Assembly: GCA_021803945.1 (NCBI GenBank)
Contig: JAJZKW010000011.1
Location: 1 to 41,095, forward strand
Origin: Microcaldota archaeon
Lineage (GTDB): Archaea; Micrarchaeota; Micrarchaeia; Micrarchaeales; CABMGC01
Direction: 5' to 3'
DNA length: 41,095 bases
A model generated the notes under the pieces. It had not been told where the DNA came from and did no database searches. It saw nothing but the letters and a program-made list of their open reading frames with translations. A program made the translations under genes and the position numbers. This document shows, in pieces, positions 9,224-18,063 of this stretch (position 1 is the first letter of the stretch; each line of letters starts with the position of its first letter).

Positions 9224-10183
9224 CTAATCTTTCACGAAATGCTCATATCCACGTTTAGTTATCCTTTCCCTTTTTGTCCCTTTAACCAGGAAGTTATCAG
9301 TTCCGGTTACAGTGCCTATCCTGGTTATCCTGATCCTCTTTCTTTTTGCGTTTCTCATAAGCGCATTGAGCATGGATTCCTTTATTGAGAAAAAGAGCTC
9401 GTAGTCCCCACCGAAATTCAGGCACATCTGCTCAAGGCTTGTGCCGTATCTTAAGCTCAGCTTCCTTGCAAGCTTATCTACAGGCACATTGTCATAATAT
9501 ATCTCAAACCCGAGGCCTGTGGCATCTTTAAGCTGGCTTATTGCGGAATACACGCCGTCTGAAAGGTCGATTGACGCCCTGACGCCATTCTCTGATAGGA
9601 ACTTGCCTTCATTTATCCTTGGGTGCACGTCAAGCAGCTTCCTTGCTCCCTCTTTTGAGCCTCGCTTCCATAGATAATATCCTGCAGCGTTTCCCCCCAG
9701 GCTTCCTGTGACGCATATTGCATCGCCGTCTCTTACTCTTAGCCTCTGCATCATTTTCAACTTGTCAACCTCGCCGATTGCAATGCCAGTCATTGAAAGC
9801 TCCCTCCCTTCCTTCAGGTCTCCTCCTATCATCTTCACGTGATATCTGCTTAGGCATCTCCTGATCCCAGCTTCCAATGATACAAGGTAGTCCGAGTCAA
9901 GGCTGTCTGGAAGTATGAAAGACGACATGAAATACTTTGGCGTGCCTCCCATGGCAGCTATGTCGCTCAGGTTTATCGCTGCGAAGAAATAGCCAACGTC
10001 TTCCGGCATGGCGCAATTTGGTATGTGGGAGTGTCGCGTTATGGAATCCGTAGTTATAAGTATGCGTTTCTTGCCGAAATCAATGTATGCTGCATCGCTA
10101 TCAGGCCACTTGTATCTGTACACTGACCTTATCAGCCTTATTATCTTCCTTTCGCCAAGTTTGCCGATCTCCATAGACAGCAT
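9224..10183 (-). CDS. thiL: thiamine-monophosphate kinase
   Basis: GERKIIRLI, ITTDSITRHSHIP, AINLSDIAAMGGTPKYF, ASIDLSDG, NFGGDYELFF. Confidence 0.9.
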   Translation of the reverse strand: MLSMEIGKLGERKIIRLIRSVYRYKWPDSDAAYIDFGKKRILITTDSITRHSHIPNCAMPEDVGYFFAAINLSDIAAMGGTPKYFMSSFILPDSLDSDYLVSLEAGIRRCLSRYHVKMIGGDLKEGRELSMTGIAIGEVDKLKMMQRLRVRDGDAICVTGSLGGNAAGYYLWKRGSKEGARKLLDVHPRINEGKFLSENGVRASIDLSDGVYSAISQLKDATGLGFEIYYDNVPVDKLARKLSLRYGTSLEQMCLNFGGDYELFFSIKESMLNALMRNAKRKRIRITRIGTVTGTDNFLVKGTKRERITKRGYEHFVKD

Positions 10184-10231
10184 TAACTATGCAATTGGGA
10201 TTTATATGTTTCTGCACAGAAGCACTATTGT

Positions 10232-10303
<72 letters not shown>

Positions 10304-10314
10304 GATGAGATACC

Positions 10315-10647
10315 ATGGATAATCTTGACAACGCAATGGAGAACCTGAAGGCGTGGGAAGAGAAGGAGAAGGGCAGCGATGCGCAGAGCAAAGGCAGGGA
10401 GAGGATACTTGTAGGAGCCGTGGATAAATTCTTTGACAGGATAAGCGTTGCTGCAATAACCCTGAGCGGGGACTTAAAGGTAGGAGACGTTATTGAAATA
10501 GGAGGGGCTGACGAAGCCATAAGGCAGAAAGTGTCTAGTATGCAGATAGACAGGGTTGACGTGGAAGAGGCTCATGAAGGTGACTCGATAGGCATAAAGG
10601 TCGCCCACCAGGTGCAAGAAGGGGAAGAAGTATACAAGGTTGTCTGA
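10315..10647 (+). CDS. translation elongation factor domain-2-like small protein
   Basis: AVDKFFDRISVAAITLSGDLKVGDVIEIGG...VSSMQIDRVDVEEAHEGDSIGIKV resembles the EF-Tu/EF-1A domain 2 barrel. Confidence 0.75.
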   Translation: MDNLDNAMENLKAWEEKEKGSDAQSKGRERILVGAVDKFFDRISVAAITLSGDLKVGDVIEIGGADEAIRQKVSSMQIDRVDVEEAHEGDSIGIKVAHQVQEGEEVYKVV

Positions 10648-10694
10648 TTAAGGCCCTGTTGATTGCGCTGCAGATAAACCCCAGTCCCGGTTCT

Positions 10695-12164
10695 CTATCC
10701 TTCCTTACGCTGGTCCTTGGCCTGGTTTTTCTCCGGCCTGACGGATGGAAATAGCAGGATTTCCTTTATTGATACGTTGTCCGTGAGCAGCATTACGAGC
10801 CTGTCTATGCCTATACCTATGCCAGCTGTAGGAGGCATTCCGTATTCCATGGCGTCAAGGAAATCCTCGTCGAATGGAGGCATCTCGTCATCTCCCTTTC
10901 TCTTCTCCGCAACCTGGTCGTTGAATTTTTCCCTTTGCTCTATCGGGTCTGTCAGCTCGGAATATGAATTGCATATCTCCTTGTTGCAGATGAAAAGCTC
11001 GAATCTCTCGCTCAGTTTTGGATTGCCTCGCTTGTCCTTTGTAAGATGGCACATGTATGCGGGGTAGTCAAGTAGGAACGATGGATTCCAGAGATCCGAC
11101 TTTATGTATTTGTCAAACAAGGCATCTGCCACGTGGTAGTTGTTCTTCACAGGTATCTTAAGATGCTCCTTGTCTGCTATCTCCTCCGCCTGCCTGTCGC
11201 TCATCTCAGATATATCTATGCCTGTCTTCTTCTTTATCTCTTCTACGAAATAGATCCTCTTGAATGGCGGTTTGAAGTTTACTGGCTTTCCCTGGTACTC
11301 GAATTCATATCCCCCTTTCATCTTCTTTGCCAGGCCGCTCAGCAGCTCTTCTGTGAGTCCCATGAAGGTGTTGTAATCTCCGTATGCTTCATAGAACTCC
11401 AGGAGGGTGAATTCTGGGTTGTGGGTCGAGTCGACATCCTCGTTCCTGAAGTCTCTGGAGAACTCGTATACGCGCTCTATGCCTCCTATTATCAGCCTCT
11501 TCAGGTAAAGCTCGTCCGATATCCTGAGGAATAGGTCGGCATCCAGGGCATTGTGGTGTGTCTTGAACGGCTTGGCGTTCGCGCCGCCATAGACGCTCTG
11601 GAGCACTGGAGTCTCGACCTCAAGATAGCCGCGCCTGTCCAGAAAATCCCTTATATATGATATTATGTCTCTTCTGTCCCTGAAGACCTTGCGCACGTCT
11701 GGATTTATTATAAGGTCTAGATGCCTCTTCCTGTATCTTGTCTCGATGTCTGATAAGCCGTGGAATTTTTCAGGAAGGGTGGAGAGTGATTTTGAGAGCA
11801 TTGTTATCTCTTTTGCCTCTATGCTTATCTCGCCCTTCTGCGTCTTCGTGACTGTGCCGTTGACTCCTATTATGTCGCCTATGTCACTGAACTTGAGTAT
11901 CTGCATTGCGGAAGGATTTACTCTGTCTTCCCTTGCAAGCACCTGTATCTTTCCGCTTCCGTCAAGGATATCAATGAAGTAGAGCTTTCCCATGCTCCTC
12001 ATCCTTATCATGCGACCTGCTGCCGATACAGACTTTCCTTCCAGCTTCGCGTATCCGTTCCTTATCTCTTCTGCATGGTGAGTCTGGTTGAATGAGTAGG
12101 GGTACGGGTTTATTCCAAGCTCCCTTAGTTTCTTGAGTTTGTCAAGCTTCGATTGGTCTGCCAT
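10695..12164 (-). CDS. lysS: class II lysyl-tRNA synthetase
   Basis: FLDRRGYLEVETPVLQSVYGGANAKPF, RISDELYLKRLIIGG, RVYEFSRDFRNED, GIGIGIDRLVMLLTD. Track ORF starts at 12299; MADQSKLDKLKKLRELGINPYPY at 12164 is the likely true start. Confidence 0.93.
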   Translation of the reverse strand: MADQSKLDKLKKLRELGINPYPYSFNQTHHAEEIRNGYAKLEGKSVSAAGRMIRMRSMGKLYFIDILDGSGKIQVLAREDRVNPSAMQILKFSDIGDIIGVNGTVTKTQKGEISIEAKEITMLSKSLSTLPEKFHGLSDIETRYRKRHLDLIINPDVRKVFRDRRDIISYIRDFLDRRGYLEVETPVLQSVYGGANAKPFKTHHNALDADLFLRISDELYLKRLIIGGIERVYEFSRDFRNEDVDSTHNPEFTLLEFYEAYGDYNTFMGLTEELLSGLAKKMKGGYEFEYQGKPVNFKPPFKRIYFVEEIKKKTGIDISEMSDRQAEEIADKEHLKIPVKNNYHVADALFDKYIKSDLWNPSFLLDYPAYMCHLTKDKRGNPKLSERFELFICNKEICNSYSELTDPIEQREKFNDQVAEKRKGDDEMPPFDEDFLDAMEYGMPPTAGIGIGIDRLVMLLTDNVSIKEILLFPSVRPEKNQAKDQRKEG

Positions 12165-12200
12165 ACTAACCAGGACACTTATCATTGAACGATTAGATTG

Positions 12201-12330
12201 GTGACATCCTCCCACGATTGAAATTCGTGGGCTTCCAATGGTGTCTTTTTGATATTTATCATGTCGAAGCACCATGTTTAGTTCCTGATTCAGCGACATC
12301 TGCTTCCATGTGCGGAAGTCTTACAATGTC
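12201..12330 (-). ncRNA. putative reRNA/omegaRNA scaffold covering the tnpB 3' end and right end
   Basis: Position by analogy with TnpB systems plus the conserved right-end hairpin; boundaries inferred. Confidence 0.4.
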
Positions 12331-13467
12331 TCCAGAGGCGTGACTTCCCGAATGTCCTTCGGTAGTTCGGTCTTTTTCAAGACCAAGTCTCAGTATGTTC
12401 TTAGATGCGTTCAGGTCTCGGTCAATCTGCAATCCGCATTTTTCGCAGTTGAAGATTCTGTTTTCTAGAGATATTTCCTGAACTTTGCCACATTCATGGC
12501 ATGTCTGCGAGGTGTATTGTGGGGGCACATCAACAACTCTGCAACCAGCACTTTCAGCCTTGTAGCAGAGGAATTGCGTGAATCTTGCCCACGATACGTC
12601 GTTTATGGATTTAGCGAGTTTATGGTTCTTCACCATGTTCTGAATCTGTAAGTTTTCGTATGCGATGAAGGAATATGAGTTTACGAGATTGTGAGAAAGT
12701 TTATGTGTAAAGTCCTCACGTTTGTTTGTTATTTTGTCATAGACCTTTGAAAGTAATATCACAGTCTTCCTTCGATTTCTTGAGCCTTTTATCCTTCGGG
12801 AAACCTTCTGATGCGACTTTATCAGCCTCTTTTCGTATTCTTTGCCGAACCGCATGTTGGCAATTTTTACATTGTCGGACAGTGTGGCATATTCCTTTAG
12901 ACCTAAATCTAAACCTATCTGCGGTTTGCCGTTTGGAGCAAATGATTTGTCTCCTTTTTCGACTGAGATTGTGACGAACCATTCCTGAGATTTAGTCCTC
13001 TTTATCGTAAGCGTGTTTATTTCGCCTTCAATTTCCCTGTGGTTTACGAAGTTTACATTGCCGATTGTTGAAAGATAGATATTCTTTTTATTGAGTCTGA
13101 ATCCGGAATCAGGGTAAGTCAATGAGGAAGTAAATTTCCTGAAACGAGGGAAACCGACATGCTGATGTTTTCCATTGTGATTCCTCTTTACTCTCCTGAA
13201 GAAATTTTTGTATGCGCCATGAAGCCTCTGGGATACGTTCTGTAATACTTGTGAATGGATGTCTTGATATTGCGGATATTCCTTTTTGAATTTTGTTATC
13301 CATTTGTTCATGTCGTATTGGGTGAAGGTCTTTCCTGTATCTTTGAAATACTCCTTTGATTTTACAAGAAGGAAATTGTAGAGTTCCTTGCAGAGAAACA
13401 TCTGATGATTTAGATTAGATTTCTGCTCTTTTGAAGGATATGCTCTAAATTTGTATGCGCTTTTCAT
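12259..13467 (-). CDS. tnpB: TnpB RNA-guided nuclease/transposon protein
   Basis: IGLDLGLKEYATLSD, FIAYENLQIQNM, CHECG...CEKCG zinc finger, DRDLNASKNIL; apparently full length (402 aa). Confidence 0.93.
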   Translation of the reverse strand: MKSAYKFRAYPSKEQKSNLNHQMFLCKELYNFLLVKSKEYFKDTGKTFTQYDMNKWITKFKKEYPQYQDIHSQVLQNVSQRLHGAYKNFFRRVKRNHNGKHQHVGFPRFRKFTSSLTYPDSGFRLNKKNIYLSTIGNVNFVNHREIEGEINTLTIKRTKSQEWFVTISVEKGDKSFAPNGKPQIGLDLGLKEYATLSDNVKIANMRFGKEYEKRLIKSHQKVSRRIKGSRNRRKTVILLSKVYDKITNKREDFTHKLSHNLVNSYSFIAYENLQIQNMVKNHKLAKSINDVSWARFTQFLCYKAESAGCRVVDVPPQYTSQTCHECGKVQEISLENRIFNCEKCGLQIDRDLNASKNILRLGLEKDRTTEGHSGSHASGDIVRLPHMEADVAESGTKHGAST

Positions 13468-13524
13468 AGGTTATCCCATCATGATTTATCCTTACCAATA
13501 TTTATATTGCATGCCGCCATTCAT

Positions 13525-13545
13525 CCCACCACTGAGGGTGATGGG
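13525..13545 (-). repeat. left-end hairpin of the IS605-type element
   Basis: 8-bp stem (one G-T wobble) with a 5-nt loop. Confidence 0.6.
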
Positions 13546-13656
13546 TTTTCTGGCTAACCGTTTATAATATTTTGTGGTGCAGCCTTTTCGTGATTAGTGC
13601 GGTCTGGCTTGCAAAGATCTTGTTTTGTTGTCTTTTTACTGCAGGGGTTTCCTATC

Positions 13657-14232
13657 TCAGGTCCTTTTTGCCTCTTTCAGGGCTGCCGAATCATGTGGAT
13701 AAACCAGATGAATTGCAATTATTGCATCTGGAGGCACCTTGCGCGCTCGCACTTCGGCCTCTTGTATATTCAAGGGACACTCCTCGCCATTTGAGTAATC
13801 TACTGGGCGATAGAAGATTTTGGCTGCGTCTATCTCAAAAACGACCCCAAATCCAGAGGACGTTGTAGCGAAAGATGAAGAAATGCAGAAAAGAGCGCTG
13901 AGGGGAACCCCGTTGTAGCATTGCGTATCTCTCGTGGAATTGGATTCAGTAAGCCCTTCTTTTTCCGCCATTCCTATGAAGGCGTCCCTTTCTTTTATTG
14001 TCTTGAAATTGCATCCTCTATAAACTTTTCCGGTTGCCGCTATATACTCTCCAATTAATTTATATGCCTGTTTCTGAGCATCTTTCTCTGACTTTTTGGT
14101 ATGTAAGCAGTATAGAAGTCCATCAACGATATCTAGAAGTTGGTCGATTAGGGAAGCTTCAGCCTTATTGTTGATCCCTACAGCTGGCTGTGCGCGTTTG
14201 ACTATGGTCTTCGCGAAGCTTGGTGCTGCCAT
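13657..14232 (-). CDS. hypothetical protein (191 aa)
   Basis: Open frame MAAPSFAKTIVKRAQPAVGINNK...; no family recognised. Confidence 0.55.
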   Translation of the reverse strand: MAAPSFAKTIVKRAQPAVGINNKAEASLIDQLLDIVDGLLYCLHTKKSEKDAQKQAYKLIGEYIAATGKVYRGCNFKTIKERDAFIGMAEKEGLTESNSTRDTQCYNGVPLSALFCISSSFATTSSGFGVVFEIDAAKIFYRPVDYSNGEECPLNIQEAEVRARKVPPDAIIAIHLVYPHDSAALKEAKRT

Positions 14233-14427
14233 ATGTAACCCTTGCTAACGCGTTTATTCGGTGTTTTCTTATATTTATGTATATTGGATTTGCACAATTT
14301 CTATGAAAGGTCCTGTTGTTTTGGCTTCTGAATGTCATTGTTCTTGAACCTGGGATATGGTGCTTGTTCACTGCGCGTCTCTTCTGGTAATTCATGATCT
14401 AGGATTTTTGAGGCGCGAAGAAGCAGG

Positions 14428-14502
14428 CGGGCCTGGAGGGATTTGAACCCCCGACTTAAAGGTTAAAAGCCTTCCACTCTAGCCAAGCTGAGTTACAGAC
14501 CC
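14428..14502 (-). tRNA. tRNA-Lys(UUU)
   Basis: GGGTCTG...CAGGCCC acceptor, ACTC/GAGT D-stem, GAAGG-CTTTTAA-CCTTT anticodon arm, GGGGG-TTCAAAT-CCCTC T-arm. Confidence 0.9.
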
Positions 14503-14560
14503 ATAGTAATTATGAATTACTCTGCTAAATTTATTAAGGCTTCATCATATACTATCGTTT

Positions 14561-15436
14561 ATGGAGTGTGAAAGAATAGGCAAGTATGGAAGCGTGGTAA
14601 AATTCAGAACGGACGACGGGATAATGCTTAAAGGAGTGCTGTTCAGGAACGTGATAAAACCTATGGCCTGCATGATATTCGTGCATGGAATGTCAGGCGG
14701 AGCTCTTTCTGGCGTGTCATTGGCCATTGCAAAGGGTCTTGGCGATGACTGCGCACTCTTCTCGTTCGGCAACAGGGGATGCGGGCTTGTATCATCATTC
14801 ACGAAGTATTCCAGGGGGAAGAAGATGAGGTTTGTGGCAGGAACCAACCTTGAGCGGTTTGAAGACTGTATATATGACATAAAAAGTGCCGTTGACTCCA
14901 TGTCTAGACTAGGCTACTCCAGGTTCATACTTATAGGACATAGTACAGGATGTCAGAAGGCAGCCTATTACCAGTACGCTACTAGGGACAGGAGGATTGC
15001 TGGGATTGTCCTTGTCGCACCGTGTGATGATTACAACCTGAACAAGGAAAGACTTGGAAGGGATTACAAAAGGATGAGGGAAATCTGCTCGAAGATGATA
15101 AAGGCAGGCAGGGGAGGAGATGCTGCGCCAGGCGCGTTCGGCTTATCTGCACAGAGGCTTGACTCTTTGATAAATGATGGGAAGGTTGAAGCCAGGATGT
15201 TCGATTATGACGGGAGGCTTAAGGAGTTCGGAACTATAGATACGCCGATGCTGGCGATATTCGGCTCTGAAGAGGAGAATGCAACAAAGCCTGTCGGCAT
15301 GTGCCTCGGCATCCTTGAATCGAGGACTTCGTCTGAAAAGTTCGATAAGCTCATAATACGAGGAGCGGACCATGCATTCGAAGGGAAGGAAAGAGCGCTT
15401 GTGAGAGGTATAAAAAAATGGATAGACGGACTTTAG
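14561..15436 (+). CDS. alpha/beta hydrolase
   Basis: MIFVHGMSGG, FILIGHSTGCQKAAYY (GxSxG), C-terminal RGADHAFEG His. Confidence 0.8.
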   Translation: MECERIGKYGSVVKFRTDDGIMLKGVLFRNVIKPMACMIFVHGMSGGALSGVSLAIAKGLGDDCALFSFGNRGCGLVSSFTKYSRGKKMRFVAGTNLERFEDCIYDIKSAVDSMSRLGYSRFILIGHSTGCQKAAYYQYATRDRRIAGIVLVAPCDDYNLNKERLGRDYKRMREICSKMIKAGRGGDAAPGAFGLSAQRLDSLINDGKVEARMFDYDGRLKEFGTIDTPMLAIFGSEEENATKPVGMCLGILESRTSSEKFDKLIIRGADHAFEGKERALVRGIKKWIDGL

Positions 15437-15591
15437 TTCCGTTTGCCGGACCTGTCCAATCTCTACTGGAAGAAACTTGGGCAGTTGTGCTTTCTTGCGC
15501 CGATTACATATGCTGTGATATCCGGAGAGATGAATGCTTAGCCGGAGAATGAGAAGTTTGAGAGCTGGATTGCCTGTTTCTCTTCTGAAAC

Positions 15592-16350
15592 TTATCTCCT
15601 CTTCCTTGAAGAGGGCTTATGAAAATTCCTGCTCCTTGTGTCAGTTAGTATCATGTGGAAATTGTTGTCGAATCCCAGGGCCTGCCTGAATGCATCATGG
15701 TCAAGCGTTATTGTGCTGTCTGAGTACGGGTCGTTTATGTAGAAGGCGTCCTTGTCATAGCCCTTCACCACTATCCAATGTGGAGAAGACTCTACATACG
15801 GGTTTAGGGCGTTCGCATCTATCAGGACTATTGGTATCTGGTTTGTTGAAAGGGCCCTCTTAACTGAGTTTAGCGAGAAATCGCTTGTGTATTCCTCCTG
15901 TATGCCTATACTCTCCGACTTCTGCTTTGTCTCGTTGTACGATGCTGTAAGCGTATCTAGGTTTACATTCTCGTACACAGCCAGCTTACGGTCATATCCC
16001 TCGTCCTTGGTGTTGCTCTGTATCTTTACCTTTGCTCCCCTCTTGGCTATTGAATATGCTAGGCCGTATTTGGAACCGTGCCATACGCTGCCGTTTACGG
16101 CTTCCTGCCATATGCTGTACTCCTCCTCCTTCTTCATCTTGAAGTCGCTGTTTACGTGCTTCAGCACCATCATTGCACATGCTGCAGAGCTTGTGAACTC
16201 TTCTGTCTGCGGATAGTGCTCTATCTCAAAAAGCACCTTGTCCTTGATCTTTGCCTTTGCAGGCCTCCTCTTAGGCGCTGCCGGCCTGGAGCGCTTGCTC
16301 GCATGCCTCCTTGAAGGAGCTGTTTTTTGCTTTTTGGAGCGTTTCGCCAT
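15592..16350 (-). CDS. C39-like peptidase-fold protein with Lys/Arg-rich N-terminus; catalytic Cys apparently replaced
   Basis: YPQTEEFTSSAACAMMVLKHV aligns with the QxxxxTCGPAALMM type motif; SPHWIVVKGYDKDAFYINDP retains His and Asp. Confidence 0.65.
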   Translation of the reverse strand: MAKRSKKQKTAPSRRHASKRSRPAAPKRRPAKAKIKDKVLFEIEHYPQTEEFTSSAACAMMVLKHVNSDFKMKKEEEYSIWQEAVNGSVWHGSKYGLAYSIAKRGAKVKIQSNTKDEGYDRKLAVYENVNLDTLTASYNETKQKSESIGIQEEYTSDFSLNSVKRALSTNQIPIVLIDANALNPYVESSPHWIVVKGYDKDAFYINDPYSDSTITLDHDAFRQALGFDNNFHMILTDTRSRNFHKPSSRKRR

Positions 16351-16370
16351 GTTATTACCTTTTAAAGTGG

Positions 16371-16468
16371 TGCAGGGAGAGAGATTTGTTCAGATTTTTT
16401 GAACTCCCGCAGGCCTAAGCCAACAGATCTTGAGTCTGCCGCGTTTGACCGGGCTCCGCCATCCCTGC
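16371..16468 (-). tRNA. tRNA-Leu(CAA) with a 13-nt intron in the T-loop (16386-16398)
   Basis: GCAGGGA/TCCCTGC acceptor, GCAGA-CTCAAGA-TCTGT anticodon arm, long variable arm; T-arm read as GGGAGTTCAA[AAAATCTGAACAA]ATCTCTC. Confidence 0.93.
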
Positions 16469-16578
16469 AACACGTAGTAATTATAAACCATTATATTTAA
16501 AGTTTGATGCCGTATAACAACGGCGCATACTTATAGAATGTTATCTCATATATAATACTTACTATAGAGATTTAGCTG

Positions 16579-18024
16579 ATGCTGATGGAAATTGAGAGAA
16601 TTAACGACAACAGATTCGCTGTGCGGAAGGGCGCAGTGCCAGGCATGAAAACCGGCATAACTATATACACAGACAGCAATATGCTTGAAAAGATGTCATC
16701 GGATAGGACATTGCAGCAGGCGGCCAATGCGACTACCCTACCCGGGCTGGTAGGAGATGTGATGTTGATGCCTGACGCTCACGAGGGCTATGGGTTCCCG
16801 ATAGGCGGAGTGATGGCATCGGACTCCGAAACAGGGATAATATCTCCTGGAAGCGTGGGGTTTGACATCGGATGCGGAGTCAGGTTGATAAAAACAAACC
16901 TTGACGAGGCAGAAGTTAGGAAAAGTATGACGCAGCTATCGGATTCGCTGTTCAAGAACATACCCAGCGGGGTGGGAAGCAGGATGCAGATTGGTCTTAC
17001 GCAAAGTGATCTTGAGAGAGTCGCTGAAGAAGGCGCTGATTATATCATAGGTAAAGGATTCGGAGTTGAAGGAGATGCAGAAAGGACAGAGGAACTCGGA
17101 GCGATGGAAGGGGCCGACTTTTCTAAGATAAGCAAGGAGGCTAAATCAAGAGGCCTACACGAGCTAGGCACGCTTGGGGCAGGTAACCATTTCCTTGAAG
17201 TACAGAAAGTCGAAGAGATATTTGAAAAGAAGACCGCTGAATCTTACGGGCTGTACAAAGGGCAGATAGTAGTGATGGTGCACACTGGGTCAAGGGGATT
17301 CGGACACCAGATATGCAGCGATTATCTAAGAGGCCTTGCAGAGTACCAGAAGAGGAATGATATAACGCTTGTTGACAGGGAGCTGAGCTATGCAAATATA
17401 GGAAGCAAGGAAGCCGACGATTATCTCTGCGCGATGAAATGCGCAGTTAATTTTGCATTTACGAACAGGCAGATAATAACAAACTCTATAAGGAAGAGTT
17501 TCGAGGAGGTCTTTGGGAAGGGTTCCGACGAGATGGGTATGGATATGCTGTACGACCTGTCGCACAACATAGTCAAGCTGGAGGAGCATGTGGTGGAGGG
17601 CATGAAAAAGGCAGTATATGTGCATAGGAAGGGAGCCACGAGGGCATTTGCAAAAGGCAGAGGGGAGATACCAAAGACCTACCGCTCTGTAGGCCAGCCT
17701 GTATTGATACCGGGAAGCATGGGGACGGCGAGCTATGTACTTTGTGGCGAAGAGGGAGCGATGAAGGAGACGTTCGGAAGCGCATGCCATGGAGCAGGCA
17801 GGGTCATGTCTAGACATCAGGCACTTAGAGACATACCGGCAGAAAGGACCTTTGAGTCTCTCAGGGAGAAGGGCATTGAGATAAGGATAAGGACAAGGAG
17901 GCTAGTAAGCGAAGAGGCAGAGTGGACTTACAAAGACATCGACAGAGTGATAGCAGTTGTAAACAACTGCAATATAGCCAAATCTGTATCAAGGAATGTG
18001 CCGATATCGGTTATAAAGGGCTAA
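16579..18024 (+). CDS. rtcB: RNA-splicing ligase RtcB
   Basis: MPDAHEGYGFPIGGVMASD, GSVGFDIGCGVRLIKT, GTLGAGNHFLEVQ, VHTGSRGFGHQI, GSMGTASYVL, SACHGAGRVMSR. Confidence 0.96.
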   Translation: MLMEIERINDNRFAVRKGAVPGMKTGITIYTDSNMLEKMSSDRTLQQAANATTLPGLVGDVMLMPDAHEGYGFPIGGVMASDSETGIISPGSVGFDIGCGVRLIKTNLDEAEVRKSMTQLSDSLFKNIPSGVGSRMQIGLTQSDLERVAEEGADYIIGKGFGVEGDAERTEELGAMEGADFSKISKEAKSRGLHELGTLGAGNHFLEVQKVEEIFEKKTAESYGLYKGQIVVMVHTGSRGFGHQICSDYLRGLAEYQKRNDITLVDRELSYANIGSKEADDYLCAMKCAVNFAFTNRQIITNSIRKSFEEVFGKGSDEMGMDMLYDLSHNIVKLEEHVVEGMKKAVYVHRKGATRAFAKGRGEIPKTYRSVGQPVLIPGSMGTASYVLCGEEGAMKETFGSACHGAGRVMSRHQALRDIPAERTFESLREKGIEIRIRTRRLVSEEAEWTYKDIDRVIAVVNNCNIAKSVSRNVPISVIKG

Positions 18025-18063
18025 TCCGGGTCCTCAGCCTGCTCTGTGCAGGAGGCCAGCGCG

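Larger units (their letters stand above)
12201..13560 (-). mobile_element. IS200/IS605-superfamily (IS1341-type) element carrying tnpB only
   Basis: TnpB ORF; right-end hairpin AAGCCCACGA...TCGTGGGAGGATGTCAC (12201-12234); left-end hairpin CCCATCAC-CCTCA-GTGGTGGG (13525-13545). Left boundary approximate; no tnpA seen. Confidence 0.8.
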
